Assembly: GCF_003931875.1 (NCBI RefSeq)
Contig: NZ_CP034245.1
Coordinates: 2,604,001 to 2,668,000 of the forward strand
Source of the DNA: Microbacterium sp. 10M-3C3
Lineage (GTDB): Bacteria > Actinomycetota > Actinomycetes > Actinomycetales > Microbacteriaceae
DNA: 64,000 nt
Reading direction: 5' to 3'
Shown: positions 25,348 through 33,829 of the stretch, one piece after another
Layout: each line of letters opens with the position of its first letter
Position numbering within the stretch: the first letter of the stretch is position 1
The notes under the pieces: generated by a model
The model's database searches: none
The model's input: only the letters and a program-made list of their open reading frames with translations
Told to the model about the DNA's origin: nothing
Made by a program: the position numbers and the translations under genes

Positions 25348-26193
25348 CCTCGCCGCGTCCGCATCGTCTCCATCAACGTCAACGGCATCCGCGCCGCCGT
25401 CCGCAAGGGCATGAGCGCGTGGCTCGACCAGGCCGACGCCGACATCGTCGCCATCCAGGAGGTGCGCGCGACCGGCGACGAGCTGCGTGCCGCTCTCCCG
25501 GGGTGGGAGATCGTGCACGACGAGGCGCTCGCGAAGGGCCGCGCCGGCGTCGCCGTGGCGAGCCGCCTCCCGAGCGTCGGCCTGCGCACGGTGCTGGGGC
25601 CCGAGCCGCTGGACTCCGCGGGCCGGTGGATCGAGGCCGACTTCGACATCGACGGCGAGAGCGTCGCGGTCGTCAGCGCCTACGTGCCCACGGGCGAGGC
25701 CGAGACGCCAAGGCAGGACGCCAAGTGGGCCTTCCTCGACGCGATGGAGCGGCGCCTCCCCGAGCTCGCGGCGGAGCACCCGCTCGCCCTCGTCATGGGC
25801 GACCTCAACGTCGGGCACCGCGAGCTGGACATCCGCAACTGGAAGGGCAATCGCAAGAAGGCCGGCTTCCTGCCGCGCGAGCGCGCGTACTTCGACCGCT
25901 TCCTCGGCGACGCGGGCGCCGAGGTGACCGGCGTGGACGGCTCGGTCGGGCCGGGCCTGGGCTGGGTGGACATCGGCCGCCGGGCCGCCGGCGAGGTCGA
26001 CGGTCCGTACACGTGGTGGTCGATGATGGGCCGCGCGTTCGACAATGACAGCGGGTGGCGCATCGACTACCACCTCGCCACGCCCGCGCTGGCCGCGCGC
26101 GCGTCGGGCTACCGCGTCGACCGCGCCCCCTCGTGGGACACACGCTGGAGCGACCACGCACCCGTCATCGTCGACTACGCGCTCGGGCGGTGA
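25345..26193 (+). CDS. xth: Exodeoxyribonuclease III
   Basis: The product is 282 residues. Motifs of the Mg-dependent AP endonuclease/exonuclease fold are all present: 'SINVNGIRAAVRKGM', 'IVAIQEVRA' with the metal Glu, 'VMGDLNVGHRELDIRNWKG', 'GWRIDYHLATP', and the catalytic His in 'WDTRWSDHAPVIVD'. It nicks DNA at abasic sites and removes blocked 3' ends in base-excision repair. The GTG at 25345 is placed directly before the first strand, which supports the start. Confidence 0.93.
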   Translation: MPRRVRIVSINVNGIRAAVRKGMSAWLDQADADIVAIQEVRATGDELRAALPGWEIVHDEALAKGRAGVAVASRLPSVGLRTVLGPEPLDSAGRWIEADFDIDGESVAVVSAYVPTGEAETPRQDAKWAFLDAMERRLPELAAEHPLALVMGDLNVGHRELDIRNWKGNRKKAGFLPRERAYFDRFLGDAGAEVTGVDGSVGPGLGWVDIGRRAAGEVDGPYTWWSMMGRAFDNDSGWRIDYHLATPALAARASGYRVDRAPSWDTRWSDHAPVIVDYALGR

Positions 26194-26254
26194 CGGGGGC
26201 CGGGGCGGTCGCGCCTGCGGGGCGGGCGGCGGCGGCGGCCGCATCCGGCGCCCG

Positions 26255-26269
26255 TAGAATCGGACGGTG
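26255..26269 (+). promoter_or_regulatory. -10 hexamer TAGAAT, leaderless start of trpS
   Basis: TAGAAT (26255-26260), 6 bases, GTG 26267. This is one of the best -10 matches in the window and has no Shine-Dalgarno sequence. Confidence 0.6.
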
Positions 26270-27271
26270 ACCAAGCCCCGCCTCTACTCCGGCATGCAGC
26301 CCTCGGCCGACTCCCTCCAGATCGGCAACTACATCGGGGCGCTCATGCAGTGGCGGGACCTGCAGGAGTCGTACGACGCGTTCTTCTCCGTCGTCGACCT
26401 GCACGCGCTGACCCAGCCGAACGACCCGTCGGAGCTGCGGGAGAAGACGCGGCGGACGGCCGCGCAGTACATCGCGGCGGGCATCGAGCCGTCGCGCTCC
26501 ACTCTCTATGTCCAGTCGCACGTGCCGGCGCACGCCGAGCTCGCGTGGGTGCTGTCGACGCTCACGGGCTTCGGCGAGGCCGGGCGCATGACCCAGTTCA
26601 AGGACAAGTCCGCCCGGTACGGCACCGACGCGACGAACGTGGGTCTGTTCACGTACCCCGTGCTCATGGCCGCCGACATCCTGCTCTACCAGACCGACGT
26701 CGTGCCCGTCGGCGACGACCAGAAGCAGCACATCGAGCTCACGCGTGACCTCGCCGAGCGCTTCAACGCCCGCTACGGCGAGACGTTCGTCGTGCCGACG
26801 CCGGTCATCCAGCGCGACACGGCCCGCATCTACGACCTGCAGAACCCGACGGCGAAGATGTCGAAGTCGGCCGAGTCGGATGCGGGCACCCTGTGGCTGC
26901 TGGACGAGCCGAGCGTGACCGCGAAGAAGATCATGCGCGCCGTCACCGACAGCGAGGGCAGCGTGCGCTTCGACCGCGAGGCGAAGCCGGGCGTGTCGAA
27001 CCTGCTCGTGATCTACGCCGCGCTGACCGGGAAGCAGATCCCCGCGATCGAGGACGAGTACGCCGGCCGCGGCTACGGGGACTTCAAGAAGGGGCTCGCC
27101 GAGGTCGTCGTGAACGAGTTCGGGCCCGTGCGCGAGCGCGCCCTCGCGATGCTCGACGACCCCGCCGAGCTCGACCGCGTGCTGGGCGTCAACGCCGACC
27201 GCGCCGCATCCGTCGCCGAGCGCACTCTCTCCGACGTGTACGACCGCGTCGGCCTCCTCCGCCGCAGCTGA
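26267..27271 (+). CDS. trpS: Tryptophan--tRNA ligase
   Basis: The product is 334 residues, the normal length. '[17 protein letters not shown]' holds the class I HIGH-equivalent motif and '[12 protein letters not shown]' the KMSKS loop. '[19 protein letters not shown]' and '[19 protein letters not shown]' are TrpRS hallmarks. It charges tRNA-Trp. It is a single gene with a leaderless-type start, followed by a 308-base non-coding stretch with repeat motifs. Confidence 0.96.
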   Translation: MTKPRLYSGMQPSADSLQIGNYIGALMQWRDLQESYDAFFSVVDLHALTQPNDPSELREKTRRTAAQYIAAGIEPSRSTLYVQSHVPAHAELAWVLSTLTGFGEAGRMTQFKDKSARYGTDATNVGLFTYPVLMAADILLYQTDVVPVGDDQKQHIELTRDLAERFNARYGETFVVPTPVIQRDTARIYDLQNPTAKMSKSAESDAGTLWLLDEPSVTAKKIMRAVTDSEGSVRFDREAKPGVSNLLVIYAALTGKQIPAIEDEYAGRGYGDFKKGLAEVVVNEFGPVRERALAMLDDPAELDRVLGVNADRAASVAERTLSDVYDRVGLLRRS

Positions 27272-27302
27272 CCCCCGCCGGACTCACGCTCGCCGGCAGG
27301 CG

Positions 27303-27561
27303 CACGAACTCAGGCTGCGCGGGCGCCGTCGCCGACCGCGCGCCCGAGATTGCGGGGATTGGACACTCCGGCGCCCTCGCTCAGCCTGAATACGTGCAAG
27401 CCGTCGTGGGCGCGGGTCGCGGACGGGCGGTCAGGAAGATGCGGGTTCGGGGAGAGGCGGGGCGCCGCGCCAACTCAGGCAGGCACGGGCCCGCGAGCTG
27501 CAGCTGCGGCGCAACGACAGCTCCGTCGCCGGCTCAGGGGGAGGCGGAGCCTGAGTTCGTG
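27303..27561. repeat. Cluster of a 13-bp motif (GCCTGARTWCGTG) in the trpS/DUF559 intergenic region
   Basis: The 308 bases 27272-27579 hold no gene. They contain the motif at 27303-27315 (minus orientation, GTT core), 27384-27396 (plus, ATA core) and 27549-27561 (plus, GTT core), plus a 9-base partial copy at 27472-27480. Further copies lie on the other side of the DUF559 gene (28529-28622). The 15-mer GCCTGAATACGTGCA at 27384-27398 is exactly repeated in inverse orientation at 28527-28541. Confidence 0.8.
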
Positions 27562-27579
27562 TGCCCCGAGGCATCGAAG

Positions 27580-28428
27580 TCAGCCGGCAGCGCGGGCCGC
27601 GAGAAGCCCTCGGACAGCCTCGAGAACGAGGTGTGGTTCATCGAAGACCATCCGCGCCGTCGGTCGGATCGTCGTATACCCGGCCGCCGCGAGCAGCAGG
27701 TCGCGGCGGCGGTCCCGCTCCTGCTCCTCCCAGCCGCCATGGAACTCCCGGCTGTCGCACTCGACAACGAGCCAGCCGTCGATCAGCAGGTCGACGCGTC
27801 CGACCCCGACGATCTGCACTTGGATGCGCACGTCGTCCGAGACCGCCCGCAGCAGGAGCCGCACGATCGTCTCGGAACCGGCTTCCGCGCGTCCATCGAC
27901 CAGTCGGCGCAAGGTCGCGAAACGCGGCGGTAGACGTCGGAAGATCTCCGCAAGATCCGCCTCGACGATGACTCCGAGGTGCATTGCGCTGTCAAGAGTC
28001 GCGATGGCGGCGCGGGGCGGCTGGCACAGCACCGACTGTGCGAGCGCGTCGAGGACGGACACGGTTGCGCTCTGGCCCGGGGCGTCCGTCAGAGGATGCC
28101 AATGGAGGCGAACATCCCTGCTCGCCCGCGGGCCGAGTCGTCGAAAACGGTCGTGCGGCGCGCGCATCCGGCTCGCGTTATGGGGAAGGTGCACATGAAG
28201 GGGTTGGCGGTGCAGCACGAACACCCCGAGCAACGCGAGGAGCGACGTGCACGCCAGCCTGCCGCCTACGCGTACCGCACGGACGATGGACTCGGGTGCA
28301 CCGCCGACCACGTAGTGATCGCGTCTTGCGCGAATGATTGCGCCGGTTGCGACGGCCGACGCGATAGCGGTGTTGCTCATCCCCTGACCGCGCAACTGTG
28401 AACGGTGGCGGAACTCGAAGGACGTCAT
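27580..28428 (-). CDS. AbiEi-type HTH protein with DUF559 endonuclease-like domain
   Basis: The product is 282 residues. The N-terminal 45 residues ('RHRSQLRGQGMSNTAIASAV', then 'GAIIRARRDHYVV') match the winged-helix start of type IV AbiEi antitoxin-like proteins. The C-terminal third ('QIVGVGRVDLLIDGWLVVEC', then 'DSREFHGG' and 'ERDRRRDLLLAAAGYTTIRP') has the D-x-n-(E/D)-x-C/K layout of DUF559, a Vsr-like PD-(D/E)XK relative. Such solo proteins are common in Microbacteriaceae with unknown activity; no AbiEii toxin gene is adjacent. ATG at 28428; longer frame starts lie in repeat-bearing DNA. Its base composition looks less GC-extreme than its neighbours. Copies of a 13-bp motif flank it on both sides, suggesting acquisition as a unit. 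Confidence 0.75.
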   Translation of the reverse strand: MTSFEFRHRSQLRGQGMSNTAIASAVATGAIIRARRDHYVVGGAPESIVRAVRVGGRLACTSLLALLGVFVLHRQPLHVHLPHNASRMRAPHDRFRRLGPRASRDVRLHWHPLTDAPGQSATVSVLDALAQSVLCQPPRAAIATLDSAMHLGVIVEADLAEIFRRLPPRFATLRRLVDGRAEAGSETIVRLLLRAVSDDVRIQVQIVGVGRVDLLIDGWLVVECDSREFHGGWEEQERDRRRDLLLAAAGYTTIRPTARMVFDEPHLVLEAVRGLLAARAAG

Positions 28429-28528
28429 GCGAAGACGATCCGCTCGCGGGCTCACATCGAAGCGCGGCAGGCGCGCGGGTGGGGGCAACTGGTTGTATCC
28501 CCGACCCTGGGGAGGAGCAGCTTCCCTG

Positions 28529-28622
28529 CACGTATTCAGGCACGCGATCCGCACCGACGGCGCCCACGCCCGACATTCGGCGGGGCCGGTCGCTCCTCGA
28601 CCGCCGCCAGCCTGAGTTCGTG
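28529..28622. repeat. 13-bp motif copies upstream of the DUF559 gene
   Basis: CACGTATTCAGGC (28529-28541) and GCCTGAGTTCGTG (28610-28622). The latter extends to a 15-mer, 28609-28623, identical and in the same direction as 27548-27562, so the gene lies between direct repeats 1,061 bases apart. No gene is visible in 28429-28682. Confidence 0.8.
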
Positions 28623-28670
28623 TCGAGGTGGCGGCGGCACGTGCCGCCTGAACGGGGACGGCGGGCGCTC

Positions 28671-28685
28671 TAGGGTGGGCGGATG
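28671..28685 (+). promoter_or_regulatory. -10 hexamer TAGGGT, leaderless start of GNAT gene
   Basis: TAGGGT (28671-28676), 6 bases, ATG 28683. Confidence 0.55.
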
Positions 28686-29246
28686 GAGCCGATCGAGCTG
28701 CGCACGGCCCGGACCGTGCTGTCCGTTCCGACCGCGGCCGACGTGCCGGCGATCTTCGTCGCGTGCCAGGACGCCGACATCCAGCGCTTCACGACCGTGC
28801 CGTCACCGTATCTCCGCGAGCACGCCGAGGGGTTCGTCGCGCAGGCGCGGCAGCGGTGGGCCGACGACGTCGAGGCGACGTGGGCGATCCGCGACGGCGA
28901 CACGCTCGCGGGCATGATCGGCCTGCACCGCCTCATCGGCGGCTCGCCGGAGCTCGGCTACTGGATGGCCCGCGGGTCGCGCCGGCGGGGGCTGCTCACG
29001 GAGGCCGCCCGCGCCGTCATCGACTGGGGTTTCGCGCCGGACGGCGTGCACGCCGCACGCATCGAGTGGCGCGCGGTCGTCGGCAACCGCGCTTCGGCGC
29101 GCGTCGCGCAGGCGCTCGGCTTCCGGTACGAGGGGATGCTGCGCCAGGCCCTGGCGAACTCCCTCGGTCGCGACGACGGCTGGATCGCGGGCCTCCTGGC
29201 CACCGACGAGCGCACGCCGCAGCACTGGCCGGTGCCCGGAGCCTGA
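28683..29246 (+). CDS. GNAT family N-acetyltransferase (RimJ/RimL type)
   Basis: The product is 187 residues. 'MEPIELRTARTVLSVPTAAD' opens the fold, 'LGYWMARGSRRRGLLTEAAR' is the acetyl-CoA pyrophosphate loop (R-x-x-G-x-x-T/A), and 'WRAVVGNRASARVAQALGF' is the C-terminal signature. The substrate is unknown. It differs clearly from the GNAT at 274-867 and is not a recent duplicate. The leaderless geometry sets the start. Confidence 0.88.
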   Translation: MEPIELRTARTVLSVPTAADVPAIFVACQDADIQRFTTVPSPYLREHAEGFVAQARQRWADDVEATWAIRDGDTLAGMIGLHRLIGGSPELGYWMARGSRRRGLLTEAARAVIDWGFAPDGVHAARIEWRAVVGNRASARVAQALGFRYEGMLRQALANSLGRDDGWIAGLLATDERTPQHWPVPGA

Positions 29247-29261
29247 GTCCGGGATCCGTGG

Positions 29262-29276
29262 CAGGATGACGGCATG
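29262..29276 (+). promoter_or_regulatory. -10-like CAGGAT, leaderless start of Fpg/Nei gene
   Basis: CAGGAT (29262-29267) sits 6 bases before the ATG at 29274. The first position deviates from TANNNT, so support is weaker than for its neighbours. Confidence 0.35.
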
Positions 29277-30137
29277 CCCGAGATGCCCGAGGTGCAGGGG
29301 CTCGTCGACTTCCTCCGCGGCCGCGTCGTCGGGCTGCAGATCACGCGCGCGACGGTCGCCGCGATCGCCGCGCTGAAGACGTACGACCCGCCGGTCACGG
29401 CGCTGCAGGGCACGACCGTCACGGCGGTCGACCGCCACGGCAAGTTCCTCGACGTGTCGACGGATGCGGGCACCCACCTGGTGTTCCATCTCGCCAAGGC
29501 GGGCTGGCTGCGGTGGTACGACGCGCTGCCGTCCACGGTCCTGCGTCCGGGGAAGACGCCGATCGCACTGCGCGTGGGCTTCTCCGACGGCTCGGGCTTC
29601 GACCTCACCGAGGCGGGCACGAAGAAGTCGCTCGCGGTGTACGTCGTGCGTGCACCCGACGAAGTGCCGGGGATCGCGCGGCTCGGACCCGATCCGCTCG
29701 ACCCGGACTTCTCCCGCGACACGCTCGCGGGACTGCTGAGCGGCCGCCGCACCCAGATCAAAGGCGTCCTGCGCGACCAGTCGATCCTCGCGGGCGTCGG
29801 CAACGCGTACTCCGACGAGATCCTCCACGCCGCGAAGATGTCGCCGTACGCGCTCGCCTCGAGCCTCGACGACGCCGAGATCGACCGGCTGTACGACGCG
29901 ATGACCGCGACGCTCGCCGAAGCGCTGGCCGCCGCATCCGGCAAGCCCCCCGCCGACCTCAAGGACGCGAAGCGGCGCGGGATGAGGGTGCACGGCCGCC
30001 GCGGCGAGGCCTGCCCGGTGTGCGGCGAGGAGGTGCGCAGCGTCTTCTTCGCCGACAACTCGCTCGAATACTGCCCGACGTGCCAGACGGGCGGCAAGAT
30101 CCTCGCCGACCGTCGTCTGTCCCGCCTGCTCAAGTGA
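29274..30137 (+). CDS. Fpg/Nei family DNA glycosylase
   Basis: The product is 287 residues. The N-terminus is MPEMPEVQGL, so the catalytic Pro2 and Glu3 follow Met removal. 'RDQSILAGVGNAYSDEILHAA' is the helix-two-turn-helix. The C-terminal zinc finger is 'ACPVCGEEVRS' plus 'EYCPTCQTGG', followed by 'LADRRLSRLLK'. It excises oxidised bases and cuts the strand by beta,delta-elimination. The N-terminal 'MPEMPE' and the long 'DLTEAGTKKSLAVYVV' segment place it in an actinobacterial Fpg/Nei branch rather than standard MutM, so exact substrate preference is uncertain. Confidence 0.9.
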   Translation: MPEMPEVQGLVDFLRGRVVGLQITRATVAAIAALKTYDPPVTALQGTTVTAVDRHGKFLDVSTDAGTHLVFHLAKAGWLRWYDALPSTVLRPGKTPIALRVGFSDGSGFDLTEAGTKKSLAVYVVRAPDEVPGIARLGPDPLDPDFSRDTLAGLLSGRRTQIKGVLRDQSILAGVGNAYSDEILHAAKMSPYALASSLDDAEIDRLYDAMTATLAEALAAASGKPPADLKDAKRRGMRVHGRRGEACPVCGEEVRSVFFADNSLEYCPTCQTGGKILADRRLSRLLK

Positions 30138-30180
30138 CGGCGTGCGACGCCGGGAATGAATCGGCGTCGGGAGCGTTCGT

Positions 30181-30186
30181 TAGTAT
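30181..30186 (+). promoter_or_regulatory. -10 element TAGTAT of the riboflavin operon
   Basis: TAGTAT lies 13 bases before the first paired base of the FMN aptamer, placing transcription start near 30193, as expected for a riboswitch leader. Confidence 0.6.
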
Positions 30187-30198
30187 CGAGAACATCAA

Positions 30199-30346
30199 CG
30201 TGCTCCGGGGTCGGTGAGAATCCGAACCGGCGGTGACAGTCCGCGAGCCCCCTCCGCTTCGGTGGAGACGGGTCGACCCGGTGGAACTCCGGGACCGACG
30301 GTGATGCGACGGTCCGCCGTCGCGAGTCCGGATGGGAGGCAGCACG
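30199..30346 (+). ncRNA. FMN riboswitch (RFN element)
   Basis: All conserved RFN blocks are present in order. The P1 strand CGTGCT (30199-30204) pairs with AGCACG (30341-30346). Between them lie 'CGGGGTCGGTGAGAATCCG', 'ACCGGCGGTGACAGTCCGCG', a local hairpin ('CTCCGCTTCGGTGGAG'), 'CGGTGGAACTCCGGGACCGAC' in part, and the closing 'GAGTCCGGATGGGAGGCAGC'. FMN binding to such leaders represses riboflavin genes. The 56 bases between the aptamer and ribD contain a GGACG/CGTCC pairing (30346-30350/30361-30365) overlapping P1, and the ribD ribosome site GGAGG. Control could be at transcription or translation. Confidence 0.96.
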
Positions 30347-30402
30347 GACGACCGCTGTGCCGTCCTGCGTGGCCGCGACCCCGGATCTGACCGGAGGAAC
30401 GC

Positions 30403-31425
30403 ATGGCCCAGGACGCGGAACGCGACGCGATGCGCGACGCCCTGCAGCTCGCGCGCCGGGGCCCGCGCGGAGTGAACCCGCAGGTCGGCGCGCTCATCCT
30501 CGCCCCCGACGGCACGGTGCTCGCCGAGGGCTGGCACCGCGGTGCCGGCACACCGCACGCCGAGGTGGATGCGCTGTCGAAGCTCGCCCCGGGCGCCGCC
30601 CGCGGCGCGACCGCGGTCGTGACGCTCGAGCCCTGCAATCACACCGGGCGCACAGGGCCGTGCGCCGTGGCGCTCCTGGAGGCCGGCGTCGGGCGCGTCG
30701 TCTTCGCCCTGGACGACCCCACGCCGCTCGCGGGCGGCGGCGCCGAGCGTCTGCGCGACGGCGGCGTGTCGGTCGAGGGCGGCGTGCTCGCCGACGAGGC
30801 GCGCGACCTCCTCGCCGACTGGCTGACGGTGCAGCGCCTGGGTCGCCCCCACGTCACCGTCAAGTGGGCGCAGACCCTCGACGGGCGCGCGGCCGCCGCC
30901 GACGGCACCAGTCAGTGGATCACCGGGCCCGCCGCCCGCGCCGACGTGCACCGCCGCCGCGCGGGCGCCGACGCGATCATCGCGGGCACCGGCACGGTGC
31001 TCGCCGACGACCCCGCGCTGACCGCGCGCCGCGACGACGGCGCGCTCTTCGACGCGCAGCCGATCCCCGTCGTGATCGGCGCGACCGCGGTGCCGGCGGA
31101 TGCGGCGGTCCGCCGCCACCCGCGCGAGCTCCTCACGTACGACACGCACGAGCTCACCGCCGTGCTCGACGACCTCCGCCGCCGGGGCGTGCAGCGGGTG
31201 TTCGTCGAGGGCGGTCCGACGCTTGCGAGCGCGTTCGTCGCGGCGGGGCTCGCCGACGAGCTCCTGGTCTACATCGCCCCCGCCCTGCTCGGCGGCCCGC
31301 GCCTCGCCCTCGGCGACATCGGCGTCGCCTCCATCGATCACGCGCGACGGCTGCGGATCGCCGCGCTCGACACGCTCGGCGACGACCTGCTGATCGTCGC
31401 CCGTCCCGCGGAAGGAACCCCCTGA
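30403..31425 (+). CDS. ribD: Bifunctional diaminohydroxyphosphoribosylaminopyrimidine deaminase / 5-amino-6-(5-phosphoribosylamino)uracil reductase
   Basis: The product is 340 residues. The deaminase domain (about 1-145) has zinc motifs 'TPHAEVDAL' and 'TLEPCNHTGRTGPC'. The reductase domain (about 150-340) has 'VTVKWAQTLDGRAAA', 'DGTSQWITG' and 'RVFVEGGPTLASAFV'. It performs the second and third steps of riboflavin synthesis. The ATG at 30403 is 7 bases after GGAGG. It is the first gene after the FMN riboswitch and shares one base with the ribE start. Confidence 0.95.
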   Translation: MAQDAERDAMRDALQLARRGPRGVNPQVGALILAPDGTVLAEGWHRGAGTPHAEVDALSKLAPGAARGATAVVTLEPCNHTGRTGPCAVALLEAGVGRVVFALDDPTPLAGGGAERLRDGGVSVEGGVLADEARDLLADWLTVQRLGRPHVTVKWAQTLDGRAAAADGTSQWITGPAARADVHRRRAGADAIIAGTGTVLADDPALTARRDDGALFDAQPIPVVIGATAVPADAAVRRHPRELLTYDTHELTAVLDDLRRRGVQRVFVEGGPTLASAFVAAGLADELLVYIAPALLGGPRLALGDIGVASIDHARRLRIAALDTLGDDLLIVARPAEGTP

Positions 31426-32069
31426 TGTTCACCGGAATCGTCGAGGAGATCGGCACGCTCACGGAGGTCGCCGACTCGGGCGACGGCGTGCGACTGACGG
31501 TGCACGCGCCGCTCGTCGTCACCGACGCCGGGCACGGCGACTCCATCGCGGTGAGCGGTGTGTGCCTCACGGTCGTCGACCAGGGGCCGGACTGGTTCAC
31601 CGCCGATGTCATGAAGCAGACGCTCGACATGTCGACCCTCGCGGAGGCGGCGGCGGGCCGGCCGGTCAACCTCGAGCGTGCGACCGCCGCGCACGGGCGC
31701 CTGGGCGGCCACATCGTGCAGGGTCACATCGACGGCACCGGCACGGTCGTCGAGGTGCGCCCCGGCGACCGCTGGCAGGTGGTGCGCGTGGCACTGCCCC
31801 CGGCGCTCGCGCCGCTCGTCGTCGACAAGGGATCGATCGCCGTCGACGGCGTCTCCCTCACCGTCAGCGCGGTCAGCCCCGCCGCCGAGCCGGCGCCGTG
31901 GTTCGAGGTCTCGCTCATCCCCGAGACGCTCGCTGCGACGACCCTCGGCTCGCTCTCGCCCGGCGAACCGGTGAACCTCGAGACCGACATCCTCGCCCGC
32001 CACGTGCAGCGTCTGCTCGCGTTCGGCGGCTCCTCCCCCGCATCCGATGACGAAGGAGGCTCGCGATGA
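31425..32069 (+). CDS. ribE: Riboflavin synthase alpha chain
   Basis: The product is 214 residues. It opens with the diagnostic 'MFTGIVEEIGTL' and has two homologous lumazine-binding barrels: residues 1-95 with 'SIAVSGVCLTVV' and 96-195 with 'GHIVQGHIDGTG' and 'SIAVDGVSLTVS'. It dismutates two 6,7-dimethyl-8-ribityllumazine molecules to riboflavin. It starts within the ribD stop (TGATG), and its stop overlaps ribBA by 4 bases. Confidence 0.95.
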   Translation: MFTGIVEEIGTLTEVADSGDGVRLTVHAPLVVTDAGHGDSIAVSGVCLTVVDQGPDWFTADVMKQTLDMSTLAEAAAGRPVNLERATAAHGRLGGHIVQGHIDGTGTVVEVRPGDRWQVVRVALPPALAPLVVDKGSIAVDGVSLTVSAVSPAAEPAPWFEVSLIPETLAATTLGSLSPGEPVNLETDILARHVQRLLAFGGSSPASDDEGGSR

Positions 32070-33346
32070 GCCTTTCCACCATCCCCCAGGCGCTGGAGTC
32101 GCTGCGCCGCGGCCGCCCCGTGCTCGTCGCCGACGACGAGGACCGCGAGAACGAGGGCGACGTCATCCTGTCAGCGCAGCTGGCGACGCCGGAGTGGCTC
32201 GCGTGGACCGTGCGCTGGTCGAGCGGGTTCCTGTGCGCCCCGATGCCCGCCGAATGGGCCGACCGTCTCGACCTGCCGCCGATGGTGGCGGTCAACGAGG
32301 ACGCGCGCGGCACCGCCTACACCGTGAGCGTCGATGCTGCCGAGGGAGTCACGACCGGGATCAGTGCGGCCGACCGCGCGCACACCCTGACCGTGCTCGC
32401 CGATCCCGAGGCGACGCCGTCGAGCCTCATCCGCCCGGGCCACGTGCTGCCGCTGCGCGCCGTCGACGGCGGCGTACGAGAGCGCAGCGGCCACACCGAG
32501 GCCGCCGTGGAGCTCATGAAGCTCGCCGGCCTCGCGCCGGTCGGGGCGATCGCCGAGGTCGTCGCGGAGGACGGGAGCATGATGCGGATGCCGGGACTCA
32601 TGGAGCTCGGCGAGCGCAACGACATCCCGGTCATCACGATCGAGCAGCTCATCGCCTACCTCGACGAGGTCGACCCGCGCGCGGCGGCGCCGCGCGCCGA
32701 GCGGCCGACCCGCCGCGTGAGCCTGCGCGCCGAGGCCACCGTGCCCACCTCGCACGGGGTCTTCCGCTTCCGCGCGTACAAGGACCGCGTCACCGGCACC
32801 GACCATCTCGCGGTCGTGTCGGGCGAGCTGACGGGTGACACCGCGCTCGTCCGCGTCCATTCGGAGTGCCTCACCGGCGAGGCGTTCGGCTCGCTCAAGT
32901 GCGAGTGCGGCCCGCAGCTGGACGCGGCGCTCGATGCGATCGAGCAGGAGGGCGGCGTCGTCATCTACATGCGCGGGCACGAGGGGCGCGGCATCGGCCT
33001 CATCAACAAGCTCCGCGCGTACAGCCTGCAGGAACAGGGTCTGGACACCGTCGATGCGAACCTGGCGCTGGGCCTGCCCGCCGACGCGCGCGACTACGCG
33101 GCGGCTGCGGGCATCCTCGCCGATCTCGGCATCGGGCGCGTGCGCCTGCTCACCAACAACGCCGACAAGGTCGCGCAGCTGCGCGCGCTCGGGCTCGACG
33201 TGGTCGAGCAGGTTCCGCTGCTCGTGGGCGTCGGCCCGAACAACCATCAGTACCTCGAGACCAAGCGCGATCGGATGGGGCACCTCATCGCCGAGCAGGA
33301 TCTCGCGGACGCCCTGCAGCAGATGAAGGAAGGAACGCACGGATGA
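32066..33346 (+). CDS. ribBA: Bifunctional 3,4-dihydroxy-2-butanone-4-phosphate synthase / GTP cyclohydrolase II
   Basis: The product is 426 residues. The N-terminal RibB domain has '[18 protein letters not shown]' and '[14 protein letters not shown]'. The C-terminal RibA domain has the zinc-binding '[20 protein letters not shown]' and '[15 protein letters not shown]'. It supplies both precursors that feed RibD and RibH. Starts and ends are coupled to the flanking genes by ATGA overlaps. Confidence 0.95.
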   Translation: MSLSTIPQALESLRRGRPVLVADDEDRENEGDVILSAQLATPEWLAWTVRWSSGFLCAPMPAEWADRLDLPPMVAVNEDARGTAYTVSVDAAEGVTTGISAADRAHTLTVLADPEATPSSLIRPGHVLPLRAVDGGVRERSGHTEAAVELMKLAGLAPVGAIAEVVAEDGSMMRMPGLMELGERNDIPVITIEQLIAYLDEVDPRAAAPRAERPTRRVSLRAEATVPTSHGVFRFRAYKDRVTGTDHLAVVSGELTGDTALVRVHSECLTGEAFGSLKCECGPQLDAALDAIEQEGGVVIYMRGHEGRGIGLINKLRAYSLQEQGLDTVDANLALGLPADARDYAAAAGILADLGIGRVRLLTNNADKVAQLRALGLDVVEQVPLLVGVGPNNHQYLETKRDRMGHLIAEQDLADALQQMKEGTHG

Positions 33347-33819
33347 GCGTCAAGGGAGCACCGCAGGTCCAGGGGACCCCGTCGGCCGAAGGACTGCGCG
33401 TGGTCGTCGTGGCCGGCACGTGGCACGACGAGATCACCGACGGGCTCATCGCGGGCGCGGAGCGCGTGCTCGAGTCGGCGGGCGCCGACTGGCGTCTCGT
33501 GCGCGTGCCGGGCTCGTTCGAGCTGCCCGTGGTCGCGAAGGCGGCCCTGGAGGCGGGGGCCGACGCCGCGGTCGCGCTCGGGGTGATCATCCGAGGCGGC
33601 ACGCCGCACTTCGAGTACGTCTCGTCAGCCGCGACCGACGGGCTGACGCGCGTGGCGCTCGACACCGGCAAGCCCGTCGGCTTCGGCGTCCTCACCCTCG
33701 ACGACGAGCAGCAGGGCCTCGATCGCGCCGGCCTGCCCGACTCCAAGGAGGACAAGGGCGCCGAGGCGGCGGATGCGGCGATCCGCACCGCGCTCGTGCT
33801 GCGGAGCCTCCGCGGCTGA
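33343..33819 (+). CDS. ribH: 6,7-dimethyl-8-ribityllumazine synthase
   Basis: The product is 158 residues. '[19 protein letters not shown]', '[15 protein letters not shown]' and '[15 protein letters not shown]' are the substrate-binding strands of lumazine synthase, and '[12 protein letters not shown]' the closing motif. It condenses dihydroxybutanone phosphate with the ribitylaminouracil made by RibD to give the substrate of RibE, and usually assembles as pentamers or capsids. It ends the operon and converges on the ABC cluster with a 10-base gap. Confidence 0.95.
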   Translation: MSVKGAPQVQGTPSAEGLRVVVVAGTWHDEITDGLIAGAERVLESAGADWRLVRVPGSFELPVVAKAALEAGADAAVALGVIIRGGTPHFEYVSSAATDGLTRVALDTGKPVGFGVLTLDDEQQGLDRAGLPDSKEDKGAEAADAAIRTALVLRSLRG

Positions 33820-33829
33820 ACTCCGCCGT

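Noticed and set aside
27272..27300. Terminator after trpS
   Set aside because: Only a 5-bp GCCGG/CCGGC pairing was found.
27580..28428. Complete AbiE toxin-antitoxin system
   Set aside because: Only an AbiEi-like HTH fused to DUF559 is seen; no AbiEii nucleotidyltransferase toxin gene is adjacent.
27272..28682. CRISPR-like array because of recurring short motifs
   Set aside because: Copies are 13 bases, unevenly spaced, in both orientations and separated by a gene; no repeat-spacer periodicity.
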